Assembly: GCF_003382275.1 (NCBI RefSeq) | Contig: NZ_QTJX01000002.1 | Span: 310,001 to 374,000 of the forward strand | Direction of reading: 5' to 3' | DNA: 64,000 nt | Source: Flagellimonas nanhaiensis | GTDB lineage: Bacteria; Bacteroidota; Bacteroidia; Flavobacteriales; Flavobacteriaceae | Part shown: positions 41,427-50,101 of the stretch, piece after piece | Numbering within the stretch: position 1 is the stretch's first letter | Layout of the letters: each line of letters starts with the position of its first letter | Program-made: the position numbers and the translations under genes | Notes under the pieces: model-generated | Seen by the model: the letters and a program-made list of their open reading frames with translations, nothing else | What the model was told of the DNA's origin: nothing | Databases searched by the model: none

Positions 41427-44300
41427 TTATCCCACGATATTCACAATTTTTCCAGGCACCACAATGACCTTTTTAGGAGTGCGGCCCTGCAATTGGGCCT
41501 GGGTCTTTTCATGGGCCAAAACAGCAGCTTCAATATCATCCTTGCCCATATCCAAAGGCAGTTCTAATTTGAAACGCATCTTTCCGTTGAAGGATATGGG
41601 GTATTCCTTACTGCTTTCCACCAAATGCTTTTCCTCAAATACAGGGAAAGCTGCCTCAGCAATGGATTCGGTATGACCCAAACGCTCCCAAAGTTCTTCG
41701 GCAATATGCGGAGCATAAGGAGATACCAAAATGGCCAAGGGCTCCAAAATAGCTTTGCTAGCACATTTTTGGGCAGTCAATTCGTTAACACAGATCATAA
41801 AGGTTGAAACCGAAGTGTTGAACGAGAAGTTCTCAATATCCTCTTCCACTTTTTTGATGGTCTTGTGCAACGATTTTAGATTGTCTGCCGTTGGTTCCGT
41901 ATCCTCAATGACCGTATAGAGCTTCCATAGTTTCTTTAGAAAAGAATGCACTCCGGTAATACCTGCCGTATTCCAGGGTTTGGATTGCTCCAAAGGCCCA
42001 AGGAACATTTCATACAGACGAAGGGAATCAGCCCCGTACTCCACACAAATGGCATCTGGGTTGACGACATTGTACCATCTTTTTGACATCTTTTCCACTT
42101 CTCGGCCAACTATATACTTACCATCTTCCAGGATAAACTCCGCACCCTCATATTCTGGTTGCCAATCTCTCAATGAATTAATGTCAAGCTCATTAGAAAC
42201 ATTCACAAGATTAACATCTACCCTTAATTCCTCAACTTCATATTTGTCTTTTAGCCCTATGGAAACAAACTTATTTGTTCCTGAAACACGATAAACCACG
42301 GCGGAGGTTCCAGTGATCATCCCCTGGTTGATCAACTTTTGGGCATACTCGTCTTTGGGCACTAGACCTTTGTCAAACATAAACTTCTGCCAAAAACGGG
42401 AATACAATAAATGGCCCGTGGCATGCTCGCTACCACCAATATAGAGGTCTACGTCTTGCCAATAGCCAATTGCTTCTTCGGAAAAGATAGTCTCGTCATT
42501 TCTAGGATCCATGTAGCGGTTAAAGTATTGAGAACTTCCCGCCCACCCAGGCATGGTATTCAACTCCAACGGGTACACCCCTTCATGGGATTCCGAATCA
42601 AGTTCGGAATGACCGTCATGCTGAACTTGTTTCAGCATCTCATTTGAGACAACTTTGTTGTTCCTGGCGTCCCATGCCCAATGCGTAGCATTGCCCAGAG
42701 GTGGTTCCCCAGTTTCTGTGGGAAGGTACTTTTCCACTTCAGGCAGTTGCAATGGCAGGTATTCCAAATCAATCATTTGAGGCATGCCGTCTACATAATA
42801 TACTGGGAAAGGTTCTCCCCAATAGCGCTGGCGACTGAATACGGCATCACGAAGGCGATAGTTAATCTTGCCTTCTCCATGACCAATTTTTTCAAGCTCT
42901 GCAATCACTTTTTGTGTCGCATCCTTATAAGAAAGTCCGTTTAAGAAATCGGAGTTGGCAATTACAGTAGTGGCCTTATCGGCAAATGCCTCTTCAGAAA
43001 TATCCACTCCATCAAAAATATTGGGAATGGGAATGTTGTAATGTTTTGCAAAATCATAATCGCGTTGATCTCCGCATGGCACGGCCATCACCGCTCCAGT
43101 TCCATAGCTTGCCAAAACGTAGTCCCCAATCCAGATAGGTACGGGCTCCTTGGTAAAAGGGTGCTCCGCATATCCCCCGGTAAATACCCCGGATACGGTC
43201 TTTACATCGGCCATACGATCTCGCTCAGAACGTTTTGCCGTAGCCTCCACATAGGCATCTACCTCAGCTTTTTGTTCTGCAGTGGTAATTTTTGCGACCA
43301 ATTCATGCTCGGGTGCAAGCGTCATGAAGCTAGCCCCAAAAATGGTATCAGGACGGGTAGTGAACACTTCAATGGTATCAGACTTCTCGACTGCGCTCGA
43401 AGTGACACCATTAACTGGAATGACATTAAAGGTCACAGATGCTCCTTCGGAACGACCAATCCAATTGGTCTGGGAATCCTTCAAAGGTTGTGGCCAATCA
43501 ATCTTGTCCAATCCATCCAGCAAACGTTGGGCATAAGCCGTGATTCGCATGCTCCATTGAGTCATTTTCTTCCTAATAACCGGATGTCCACCTCTTTCAG
43601 AAACTCCATTAACAATCTCGTCATTGGCCAAAACGGTACCCAAGGCAGGGCACCAATTCACTTCAGTATCCGCCAAATAGGTCAATCTGTACTTCAAAAG
43701 GATTTCCTGTTGGGTCTTTGCGGAAAAACCATTCCAATCCGCAGCACTGAACATGGGGGTATCTTCATCACAAGAAGCCTCTACATTTTCATTACCTTCT
43801 TTCTCAAAAATGGCAATCAAACTAGCTATGTCCTCAGCCTTGTCAGATTTTTTATTGTACCAGGAATTGAACAATTGGATGAAAATCCACTGTGTCCATT
43901 TATAATATCGGGGGTTTGAGGTTCTAACCTCACGGTCCCAATCAAAAGAAAAGCCCAATTTGTCAAGCTGTTCTCGATATCTTTTGATATTGTTTTCCGT
44001 GGTAATGGCCGGATGTTGCCCAGTTTGAATGGCATATTGTTCCGCAGGAAGTCCAAAAGAGTCATATCCCATGGGATGCAACACGTTGAAACCCTTGTGT
44101 CTTTTATATCTTGAGTAAATATCCGTGGCAATATATCCTAGAGGGTGACCCACATGCAATCCCGCCCCAGAAGGATAGGGAAACATGGACAGCGCATAGA
44201 ATTTTGGTCTGTCCGAATTGTTGGATGCCCTAAAGGTTCCATTTTCTGCCCAATACTTCTGCCATTTGGCCTCAATCTTGCGGAAATTATAACTCATCAT
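41427..44300 (-). CDS. leuS: Leucine--tRNA ligase carrying two in-frame repeat-derived insertions
   Basis: Class I leucyl-tRNA synthetase, 957 aa. The HIGH motif is HVGH in LHVGHPLGY near residue 48. The CP1 editing domain carries [13 protein letters not shown] near residue 313. WAGSS and MPGW lie near residue 580, and KMSKR replaces KMSKS near residue 735. Two segments are foreign to the family pattern and coincide with hairpin repeats: residues about 299-307 (VTSSAVEKS) and about 555-571 ([17 protein letters not shown]). Both keep the frame open. All catalytic motifs remain, so the enzyme should be active. Confidence 0.95.
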   Translation of the reverse strand: MMSYNFRKIEAKWQKYWAENGTFRASNNSDRPKFYALSMFPYPSGAGLHVGHPLGYIATDIYSRYKRHKGFNVLHPMGYDSFGLPAEQYAIQTGQHPAITTENNIKRYREQLDKLGFSFDWDREVRTSNPRYYKWTQWIFIQLFNSWYNKKSDKAEDIASLIAIFEKEGNENVEASCDEDTPMFSAADWNGFSAKTQQEILLKYRLTYLADTEVNWCPALGTVLANDEIVNGVSERGGHPVIRKKMTQWSMRITAYAQRLLDGLDKIDWPQPLKDSQTNWIGRSEGASVTFNVIPVNGVTSSAVEKSDTIEVFTTRPDTIFGASFMTLAPEHELVAKITTAEQKAEVDAYVEATAKRSERDRMADVKTVSGVFTGGYAEHPFTKEPVPIWIGDYVLASYGTGAVMAVPCGDQRDYDFAKHYNIPIPNIFDGVDISEEAFADKATTVIANSDFLNGLSYKDATQKVIAELEKIGHGEGKINYRLRDAVFSRQRYWGEPFPVYYVDGMPQMIDLEYLPLQLPEVEKYLPTETGEPPLGNATHWAWDARNNKVVSNEMLKQVQHDGHSELDSESHEGVYPLELNTMPGWAGSSQYFNRYMDPRNDETIFSEEAIGYWQDVDLYIGGSEHATGHLLYSRFWQKFMFDKGLVPKDEYAQKLINQGMITGTSAVVYRVSGTNKFVSIGLKDKYEVEELRVDVNLVNVSNELDINSLRDWQPEYEGAEFILEDGKYIVGREVEKMSKRWYNVVNPDAICVEYGADSLRLYEMFLGPLEQSKPWNTAGITGVHSFLKKLWKLYTVIEDTEPTADNLKSLHKTIKKVEEDIENFSFNTSVSTFMICVNELTAQKCASKAILEPLAILVSPYAPHIAEELWERLGHTESIAEAAFPVFEEKHLVESSKEYPISFNGKMRFKLELPLDMGKDDIEAAVLAHEKTQAQLQGRTPKKVIVVPGKIVNIVG
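42590..42638. repeat. U-type hairpin repeat pair inside leuS (units U1 and U2)
   Basis: Two 24-base units point inward. U1 (minus, 42638-42615) is stem ATGCTGAA, loop ACAAG, stem TTCAGCAT, then GAC. U2 (plus, 42590-42613) is stem ATTCCGAA, loop TCAAG, stem TTCGGAAT, then GAC. The centre reads GAC-G-GTC. The 49-base element is translated in leuS as [17 protein letters not shown]. Confidence 0.88.
43381..43406 (-). repeat. V-type hairpin repeat inside leuS (V1)
   Basis: On the minus (coding) strand: GTC, stem ACTTC, loop GAGCGCAGTCGA, stem GAAGT, C. It is translated as VTSSAVEKS, just before the TTRPDT editing motif of LeuS. Compared with V2 only two bases differ, and these two pair with each other. 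Confidence 0.85.
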
Positions 44301-44319
44301 ACTTCTTTATGGTCAATAT

Positions 44320-44397
44320 GTCACATCGAGCGCAGTCGAGATGTCTCAAACGTATAGTTGAGATTTCTCGTCTTGATTTTCGAAGACTCGAAATGAC
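44320..44397. repeat. V-type hairpin repeat pair upstream of leuS (V2 and longer V4)
   Basis: V2 (plus, 44320-44345) is GTC, stem ACATC, loop GAGCGCAGTCGA, stem GATGT, C. V4 (minus, 44397-44362) is GTC, stem ATTTC, a 22-base loop starting GAG and ending CGA with an inner GTCTT/AAGAC stem, stem GAAAT, C. Between them TCAA and TTGA form another small dyad. The pair fills most of the divergent leuS/ftsX gap. Confidence 0.75.
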
Positions 44398-44462
44398 AAC
44401 AAACTGTGTCTCTTTTCAAGTTGCAAAAATAGGTTTAATCCCCTAATTACAATTTACTTTTC

Positions 44463-44470
44463 TATTTTTA
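44463..44470 (+). promoter_or_regulatory. -7 promoter-like box for ftsX
   Basis: TATTTTTA, a weak match to TAnnTTTG, ends 17 bases before the ftsX ATG and lies outside the repeat pair. Confidence 0.3.
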
Positions 44471-44487
44471 CGTACTGATTTTCCCTT

Positions 44488-45366
44488 ATGAGCCAATATA
44501 TTGAACGTTATCAACGTAGAAAGTTGATTTCCTCCTATTTTTCAGTGGTCTTGAGCATTGCTTTGGTACTATTTCTTCTTGGAGTCTTGGGACTTCTTGT
44601 GCTGAATACCAAAAAGTTGGCGGATCATTTTAAGGAACAGGTGACCATTTCGGTTTTTTTGAAGGATAACGCCAAGCCCATTGAAATAGATCAGTTACAA
44701 AAAAGTTTGGCCATGGCCGAGTACACCAAATCGGCCGAATACATCTCCAAAGAAGATGCTGCGGAGCAGTATAGCGAGGATATTGGGGAAAATTTTGTGG
44801 AGTTTCTGGGATATAATCCTTTAAAGAACTCCATAGATGTAAACTTAAAGGCAGACTATGTCTCTCCTGAGCGGGTTAACGAAATTGCAGACGAGATAAC
44901 TGCCAAAACTTACGTGGATGAAGTGAGTTATGACAAGCCCTTGATTTCATTGTTGAGCGACAATACCAAAAAAATCAGTCTTTGGATTCTAGTGGCCAGC
45001 GCTGTTTTCACGGTCATCGCCGTACTTCTTATCAACAGCTCTATCAGACTGTCCATTTACTCCAAAAGATTTATCATTAAGACCATGCAAATGGTAGGAG
45101 CAACCAAAAAGTTTATCCGCAGGCCTTTCATTTGGACCAATATTAAATTGGGGATGTTGGGGGCTGCAGTTGCCTTGATCGGTCTTGGGGTGTTGCTTTT
45201 CTATATCAACAAAAATTTTCCGGAGTTGGATCTTTTCCAAGATATAATAGTACTTGTTGCCCTATTTGTTGGAGTTTTCGGACTCGGAGTTGTTATTTCA
45301 TGGGCTAGTACCCATATAGCTACACAGCGTTTCCTTAATTTAAGGACAGATGATCTTTATTATTAA
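44488..45366 (+). CDS. ftsX: Cell division protein FtsX
   Basis: ABC-type permease-like subunit that works with FtsE to control septal peptidoglycan hydrolases, 292 aa. One N-terminal membrane segment (about residues 20-45), a periplasmic loop to about residue 165 and three C-terminal segments match FtsX. KISLWILVASAVFTVIAVLLINSSIRLSIYSKR near residue 160 onward is the conserved core. No ftsE lies here. It begins the ftsX-DUF3098-uppP-truB run. Confidence 0.9.
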   Translation: MSQYIERYQRRKLISSYFSVVLSIALVLFLLGVLGLLVLNTKKLADHFKEQVTISVFLKDNAKPIEIDQLQKSLAMAEYTKSAEYISKEDAAEQYSEDIGENFVEFLGYNPLKNSIDVNLKADYVSPERVNEIADEITAKTYVDEVSYDKPLISLLSDNTKKISLWILVASAVFTVIAVLLINSSIRLSIYSKRFIIKTMQMVGATKKFIRRPFIWTNIKLGMLGAAVALIGLGVLLFYINKNFPELDLFQDIIVLVALFVGVFGLGVVISWASTHIATQRFLNLRTDDLYY

Positions 45367-45375
45367 CTTTGCGAC

Positions 45376-45642
45376 ATGAGCAAGAAAAACAAAAAGAACG
45401 TTCAAAAACCCACCAATGAGTTCCTTTTCCAAAAAAAGAACTACATCTTTTTATTCATTGGTTTGGCTTTGATTGCATTGGGTTTTATTCTGATGAGCGG
45501 TGGGGGCAGTGACGACCCCAATGTGTTCAATCCAGATATCTACAACTTTAGAAGAATCAGATTAGCCCCTACCTTGGTGTTGATCGGTCTGGGCATTCAA
45601 GTATATGCCATTTTGTTGAACCCTAACAAAAACAAAAAATAA
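45376..45642 (+). CDS. DUF3098 small membrane protein
   Basis: Protein of 88 aa with two hydrophobic segments: IFLFIGLALIALGFILMSGG near residue 28, and a second near residue 68. Between them DDPNVFNPDIYNFRRIRLAPT is the DUF3098 signature. It stands between ftsX and uppP with gaps of 9 and 1 bases. Function unknown, presumably in envelope growth by association. A TAACTTTG octamer at 45364-45371 lies too close to the start codon to be a clear promoter. Confidence 0.82.
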   Translation: MSKKNKKNVQKPTNEFLFQKKNYIFLFIGLALIALGFILMSGGGSDDPNVFNPDIYNFRRIRLAPTLVLIGLGIQVYAILLNPNKNKK

Positions 45643-45643
45643 C

Positions 45644-46438
45644 TTGGACATTATTGATGCTATCATCCTTGGTATTATTCAAGGATTGACCGAGTTTTTA
45701 CCTGTATCCTCCAGTGGACATCTAGAATTGGGCAAGGCCATTTTGGGAGCAAACGCGCTTCCAGAAGAAAGTCTTTTGTTTACCGTGGTGCTTCACTTCG
45801 CCACAGCGTTGAGCACATTGATTGTTTTCAGAAAAGATGTTTGGGAAATTTTGAAAGGACTTTTTCAGTTTAAATGGAACGAAGAAACCCAATTTTCCCT
45901 CAAAATTGTTATTTCCATGATTCCTGCTGCCCTAGTTGGCTTCTTTTTGGAGGATTTCCTAGAAGTATTTTTTGATGGCGCCATCATTATTGTAGGCATC
46001 ATGCTTATTATAACTGCGATTCTACTATACTTGGCAGATTTGGCAAAAACTACCGAAAAAGGAGTTTCCTATAGAGGTGCTTTTGTGATTGGCCTGGCCC
46101 AAGCTGTTGCTATTTTACCTGGTATTTCTCGAAGTGGTGCCACCATCTCGGCTGCAGTCCTGTTAGGCGTAGACAAAACCAAATCGGCTCGTTTTTCATT
46201 TTTGATGGTTGTTCCTTTAATCTTGGGAAAAATGGCCAAGGATATTTTGAGCGGAGAAATCAACTTTGTTGGAGATCAAGCCATTGCCATGGGAGCAGGT
46301 TTTGTAGCGGCCTTTGTGGCTGGTTTGGCGGCCTGTACCTGGATGATAAAACTGGTGCGTCAGAGCAAACTATCCTATTTTGCTATTTACTGTTTGATTA
46401 TAGGTCTTATTGCCATTGCTTGGAGCATTTGGGGATGA
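45644..46438 (+). CDS. uppP: Undecaprenyl-diphosphatase
   Basis: Membrane phosphatase (264 aa) recycling undecaprenyl diphosphate for peptidoglycan and polysaccharide synthesis. GLTEFLPVSSSGHLELG near residue 12 and PGISRSGATIS near residue 158 are the two catalytic motifs, and about eight membrane segments are visible. The only fitting start is TTG at 45644, one base after the DUF3098 stop, because the conserved sequence begins there (DIIDAIILGIIQG). Translation is likely coupled to DUF3098. Confidence 0.93.
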   Translation: MDIIDAIILGIIQGLTEFLPVSSSGHLELGKAILGANALPEESLLFTVVLHFATALSTLIVFRKDVWEILKGLFQFKWNEETQFSLKIVISMIPAALVGFFLEDFLEVFFDGAIIIVGIMLIITAILLYLADLAKTTEKGVSYRGAFVIGLAQAVAILPGISRSGATISAAVLLGVDKTKSARFSFLMVVPLILGKMAKDILSGEINFVGDQAIAMGAGFVAAFVAGLAACTWMIKLVRQSKLSYFAIYCLIIGLIAIAWSIWG

Positions 46439-46468
46439 TCCCTACTTTTGCTTCAAAGCCCTAAAAAT

Positions 46469-47158
46469 TTGAAAACCAAAGAAGACTTCCTGAACGGTCA
46501 GATTTTATTGATTGATAAACCTTTGGAGTGGAGTTCTTTTCAAGCTGTGAATGCATTAAAATGGGCCATTCGCAAGAAGTTCGACCTCAAAAAAATAAAA
46601 ATAGGCCATGCAGGCACCTTGGACCCACTGGCTACTGGACTATTGATTATATGCACCGGGAAATTCACTAAAAAAATCCCAGAACTCCAAGGACAGGTCA
46701 AAGAATATACGGGAACTTTTACCCTGGGCGCCACCACACCTTCTTATGATTTAGAAACAGAAGTGGACCAAACTTATCCTACAGAACATTTGACCGAAGA
46801 AATTATCTTGCAGACAACCCACAAATTTTTAGGGGAAATTAAACAAATACCTCCCATGTTTTCGGCCTTAAAAAAAGATGGAAAACGCTTGTACGAACTT
46901 GCAAGAGAAGGAAAGCAAGTAGAGGTCAAATCTAGAATAATTGAAATTTTGGAATTTGAAATCACCAAAATTCAGATGCCAAAGGTCTATTTTAGAGTAG
47001 TATGCAGCAAAGGAACCTACATTCGGTCTTTGGCCCATGATTTCGGTAAAGCCCTGGGTTCTGGGGGCCATTTATCATCCCTTAGGAGAACCAAAATAGG
47101 GGATTTTAACGTAAATAATGCTACCACACCTATGGTTTTCAAAGAAACCCTCGGGTAA
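46469..47158 (+). CDS. truB: tRNA pseudouridine(55) synthase
   Basis: Makes pseudouridine 55 in the T loop of tRNA, about 229 aa. GQILLIDKPLEWSSFQAVN at the N-terminus and HAGTLDPLATGLLIICTGKFTK near residue 44, with catalytic Asp in TLDPL, identify it. GTYIRSLAHDFGKALG near residue 180 is also typical. The frame has no ATG after the uppP stop. TTG at 46469 and TTG at 46448 are the candidates, and I prefer 46469 because the family similarity starts there. Confidence 0.92.
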   Translation: MKTKEDFLNGQILLIDKPLEWSSFQAVNALKWAIRKKFDLKKIKIGHAGTLDPLATGLLIICTGKFTKKIPELQGQVKEYTGTFTLGATTPSYDLETEVDQTYPTEHLTEEIILQTTHKFLGEIKQIPPMFSALKKDGKRLYELAREGKQVEVKSRIIEILEFEITKIQMPKVYFRVVCSKGTYIRSLAHDFGKALGSGGHLSSLRRTKIGDFNVNNATTPMVFKETLG

Positions 47159-47242
47159 AAAGAGTTAAATTGCTCAGTTAAAACGCCTTGAAGGTGCTGG
47201 CAAGGCAAAATATTTTAGCAAAAAAACGGTTATACTAGAACC

Positions 47243-47962
47243 ATGAATCTTAATAGAAGCCAGTTATCCCTTTTAATAACCTTCTTCTCCATGTCCATAG
47301 TGGTCTTGTTGATGTTCAACATTCATTTGGGCGGTATGCAGGAAGAGGAATATGTTATTGAAATGAGTTTGGCGGATGAGGATATTGAAAAACTGCTTGA
47401 AGAGGAGGAAAAAAGGCTGGAAGAACTGTCCAACAACGACCCCATAAAAAGTCACTTAGCCCTAAATGAAACCGCAAAACCTTCAGTTGGCAATCCTGAG
47501 CCGTTAAAAACTTTGGAAGAACTGATGGAGGAGCGGGCTCTGAACAACGACCAAGGCGAATATTCAGATGTTGATGGCGAATATGCCGAACAGTTGAAAA
47601 AACTGGCTGAAGAACGAGACCAAAAAAAACAACAACTTGGAGAACGGGAATCCCAAAAGGAAGAATTCACCAATTATTTAAAAGATCGCCGAACCTCAAT
47701 CAGTTTCTCTTTGGTTGAAAGAAATGCCTATCATCTGCCTCCTCCAATCTACACCTGTATTGTTGGTGGAAAGGTTGTCATCAACATTAAAGTGGATTCC
47801 AATGGTTATGTGACCGAAGCAGATTTTAACGATTCCAGCTCAGGAACCAGCAATGGATGTTTGGTGGACAATGCCATAGCCTATGCTCTCAAGGCAAGGT
47901 TTAGTCCAAGCACAAAAAACTCGCAAATAGGCACTATTACCTACCTATTCCAAGGGAAGTAG
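47243..47962 (+). CDS. TonB-like energy transducer
   Basis: Protein of 239 aa with one N-terminal membrane segment (about residues 8-28), a charged, Glu- and Lys-rich middle region (residues 35-150) likely to span the periplasm as helix or coil, and a C-terminal domain (GGKVVINIKVDSNGYVTEADF near residue 172, ALKARFSPS near 215) like the TonB C-terminal fold. It probably transmits proton-motive force to outer-membrane receptors. ExbB/ExbD genes are not adjacent. Its end overlaps the convergent thioredoxin-like gene by 18 bases. Confidence 0.75.
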   Translation: MNLNRSQLSLLITFFSMSIVVLLMFNIHLGGMQEEEYVIEMSLADEDIEKLLEEEEKRLEELSNNDPIKSHLALNETAKPSVGNPEPLKTLEELMEERALNNDQGEYSDVDGEYAEQLKKLAEERDQKKQQLGERESQKEEFTNYLKDRRTSISFSLVERNAYHLPPPIYTCIVGGKVVINIKVDSNGYVTEADFNDSSSGTSNGCLVDNAIAYALKARFSPSTKNSQIGTITYLFQGK

Positions 47963-48577
47963 TTTTAATAGATCGTCCAAAATATTGGCTCCTTTGTCTT
48001 TATTATACCACATCTGAAGATCTTGTTTAAACTCGGCAGTAAGTTTTCCATGCTCCCGTTTTTGATCTTCAACCATCTGGGTTGCTATGGTTGGTCTGGG
48101 ACCCCATTCTCCTACAATCTCTTCCTTTTCTTTATCCAGAATGATCAATTTGGGAATAGACCGGGTTCCATTGGTTAAAAATGCGTCCATTAACTCCGGA
48201 TTTTCATCACGGATAACGATTCTCAAGTCGATATTTGGATTCAATTCTGCTACTTTGTTTACTACAGGTAAACTAGGAGCGGCATCGCCACACCAGCTTT
48301 CCGTCAAAACTAAAAATCCCAATTTTGATTGTCCACCGGCAACCTTTTCCTGCAATTCTGCTGGAATTTTGAGGGTTTTATCCCAACGGTTCATCCTGCG
48401 GTCACTTAAATGGGTATAGTTAATATTGGCCTCAGATTGAACCAATCCTGTAGTTTGGTCATTTTCTGCCAAATGATGCACTTTATCCCTGTACTCTTCA
48501 TACGTCATCCCTTTGGCCATTCCATCATAAACAAGTTCCAACTGCTCTTTCTTCAAATTACTTTCAACCACTTCCAT
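47945..48577 (-). CDS. Thioredoxin-like family protein
   Basis: Protein of 210 aa with a thioredoxin fold in residues 70-190. The active-site region reads TESWCGDAAPSLP near residue 108, so only the first Cys of CxxC is present, as in the BrxB-like and thioredoxin-9 families. It has no signal peptide and should be cytoplasmic. The role could be thiol exchange or bacilliredoxin-like de-thiolation. Evidence for either is weak. Confidence 0.72.
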   Translation of the reverse strand: MEVVESNLKKEQLELVYDGMAKGMTYEEYRDKVHHLAENDQTTGLVQSEANINYTHLSDRRMNRWDKTLKIPAELQEKVAGGQSKLGFLVLTESWCGDAAPSLPVVNKVAELNPNIDLRIVIRDENPELMDAFLTNGTRSIPKLIILDKEKEEIVGEWGPRPTIATQMVEDQKREHGKLTAEFKQDLQMWYNKDKGANILDDLLKLLPLE

Positions 48578-48685
48578 GTTATATTTTTCTCAAAATTAAG
48601 TTCCAAAATCAGCCTGAAATCTGACTTTTGTCATTGGTTGCATTTATTGAAAAAACCTTACACACGGGATTTTAGGGTGAAACTT

Positions 48686-50101
48686 TTATAAAGCTGTGGG
48701 ATTAATGGCCAAACTTCTGAACAGCGTTGCCTTGGCATGTAAAAACTTGTTCTGCATCTCGTTCTGTTTGAGATTGGCATCTATGAGTTTACTTTCTCGA
48801 GAATTTATCAAAAACAAGGAGCTCTCCCCAAAAGTAAACTTTCGTTCTTCAGCGGCCAGTAAGATTCCGTAATCCTGCACAATGTTGGAAATCAATTGAT
48901 TTTGAACCGTGAATGAATCCAGTTCCCTATAAATGGCCTCAACCTTGTTCCTTATTTCCACCAGCGCATTGTCCCTTTCATATTCCACATCCCTCAATTT
49001 AAACTTGGCCAATTTTAAATCTCCCCGTTCCTTTCTTAAGAACAATGGGAACCTAAAGGTAAAACCTCCTTTGAATTCGTTCCAAGCATAGGAATTTATA
49101 CTTTCCGGGGCTTCTGTCAAGAAGTTGTACTCCACATCAAGTTTCGGCAATAGTTTGTTGGCCTTCAACCTTTTTTCAACAACCAACCCATCAATTTTGT
49201 ACCCCAATGATCTTAGTTTTGGGTGGCTTTCCAAAGAAAAACTGTCCAAAGGTTTACCTTCTATCTCCAAGGCCATATCTATTTCGGAGTCGATTTCAAT
49301 ATTGGGAACCACCTCTGGCCGCAATTCTACCGGAACATCATTAATCCATAGATAATTGGAAAGCTCCAAGGACTTTTTCATCAATTTCACCTTGGCCTGT
49401 TCAAGGCTCAAAGCTCTATTTTGATAGGCAATTTTTGCTTCAACCGTGTCTATGGCCGCCAAGTCTCCCGTTTGAGCCCTTTGCTTTATGCCTTGTAGCC
49501 TAACCTCAGCATTTTGAACAAAATTTTGAAAGACTTCGGCATCCTGATAAGCTTTAAGCCAATCAAAATAAGCCATAGAGGCCCTATACAGAACTTCGTT
49601 CACCATTAAATCCTGATCCGCCTTAACCTGCTCCCTAAAATATTTTGCCTTACGGAGGGTAGCCATGCGCTCATTGATCCAAAAACCTTGCCCCAAAGAC
49701 ATGGAAACCCCTGCGCTGTAGAGACCATCTGTAGGTAGAGTTTCATCTTCATTTATGAAATCTCCCTGATTCTGGGAAAAATTTCCCTTAAGCTCTACCC
49801 CAAACCATGTAGGGATTTTAAAAGTGGTATTAAGTCGGTCCCAGTACTCGGTCCCTTTAAATTCCTTACGATCGTAGTCCACCTCTATTTTAGGGTCAAA
49901 ACCTCCTCTTGCCTTCATTAAATTGGCCTGGCCAACGGCGATATTCAACTGTGCCTGTTTGGCAATGGGATGATATTTTTTCACATAGCCCAGATACTCC
50001 CCAAAGTCTAATATGAGCGAGTCCTGCTGACCAAACATTCCATGCAAGGCAGCCACTAGGTAAAAAAACAGGTAAAAACCGACTTTATTTTTTACTGACA
50101 T
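48686..50101 (-). CDS. TolC family outer-membrane channel
   Basis: Outer-membrane efflux protein of 471 aa. The signal peptide ends near MFGQQ (residue 25). The rest is rich in long helices with the internal duplication typical of TolC (two outer-membrane-efflux-protein domains, near residues 80-260 and 290-460). It is the last gene of the TetR-ABC-HlyD-TolC operon and overlaps the HlyD gene by 17 bases, so it should form the exit duct of that exporter. Confidence 0.85.
   Translation of the reverse strand: MSVKNKVGFYLFFYLVAALHGMFGQQDSLILDFGEYLGYVKKYHPIAKQAQLNIAVGQANLMKARGGFDPKIEVDYDRKEFKGTEYWDRLNTTFKIPTWFGVELKGNFSQNQGDFINEDETLPTDGLYSAGVSMSLGQGFWINERMATLRKAKYFREQVKADQDLMVNEVLYRASMAYFDWLKAYQDAEVFQNFVQNAEVRLQGIKQRAQTGDLAAIDTVEAKIAYQNRALSLEQAKVKLMKKSLELSNYLWINDVPVELRPEVVPNIEIDSEIDMALEIEGKPLDSFSLESHPKLRSLGYKIDGLVVEKRLKANKLLPKLDVEYNFLTEAPESINSYAWNEFKGGFTFRFPLFLRKERGDLKLAKFKLRDVEYERDNALVEIRNKVEAIYRELDSFTVQNQLISNIVQDYGILLAAEERKFTFGESSLFLINSRESKLIDANLKQNEMQNKFLHAKATLFRSLAINPTAL

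Noticed and set aside
43041..43919. Open frame of 292 codons on the plus strand inside leuS
   Set aside because: It runs antisense to a conserved synthetase, has no recognisable motif, and its codon pattern follows the opposite strand.
41291..44397. CRISPR array
   Set aside because: The repeats are few, occur in both orientations, are self-complementary with variable stems, and have no regular spacers or cas genes.
44301..44487. T-box or leucine attenuator upstream of leuS
   Set aside because: The hairpins there are members of a dispersed repeat family found also inside and after leuS. No leader peptide or T-box sequence is visible.
45364..45371. TAACTTTG as promoter of DUF3098-uppP-truB
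   Set aside because: It matches the consensus but lies only four bases before the start codon, so a transcript starting there would miss the gene start.
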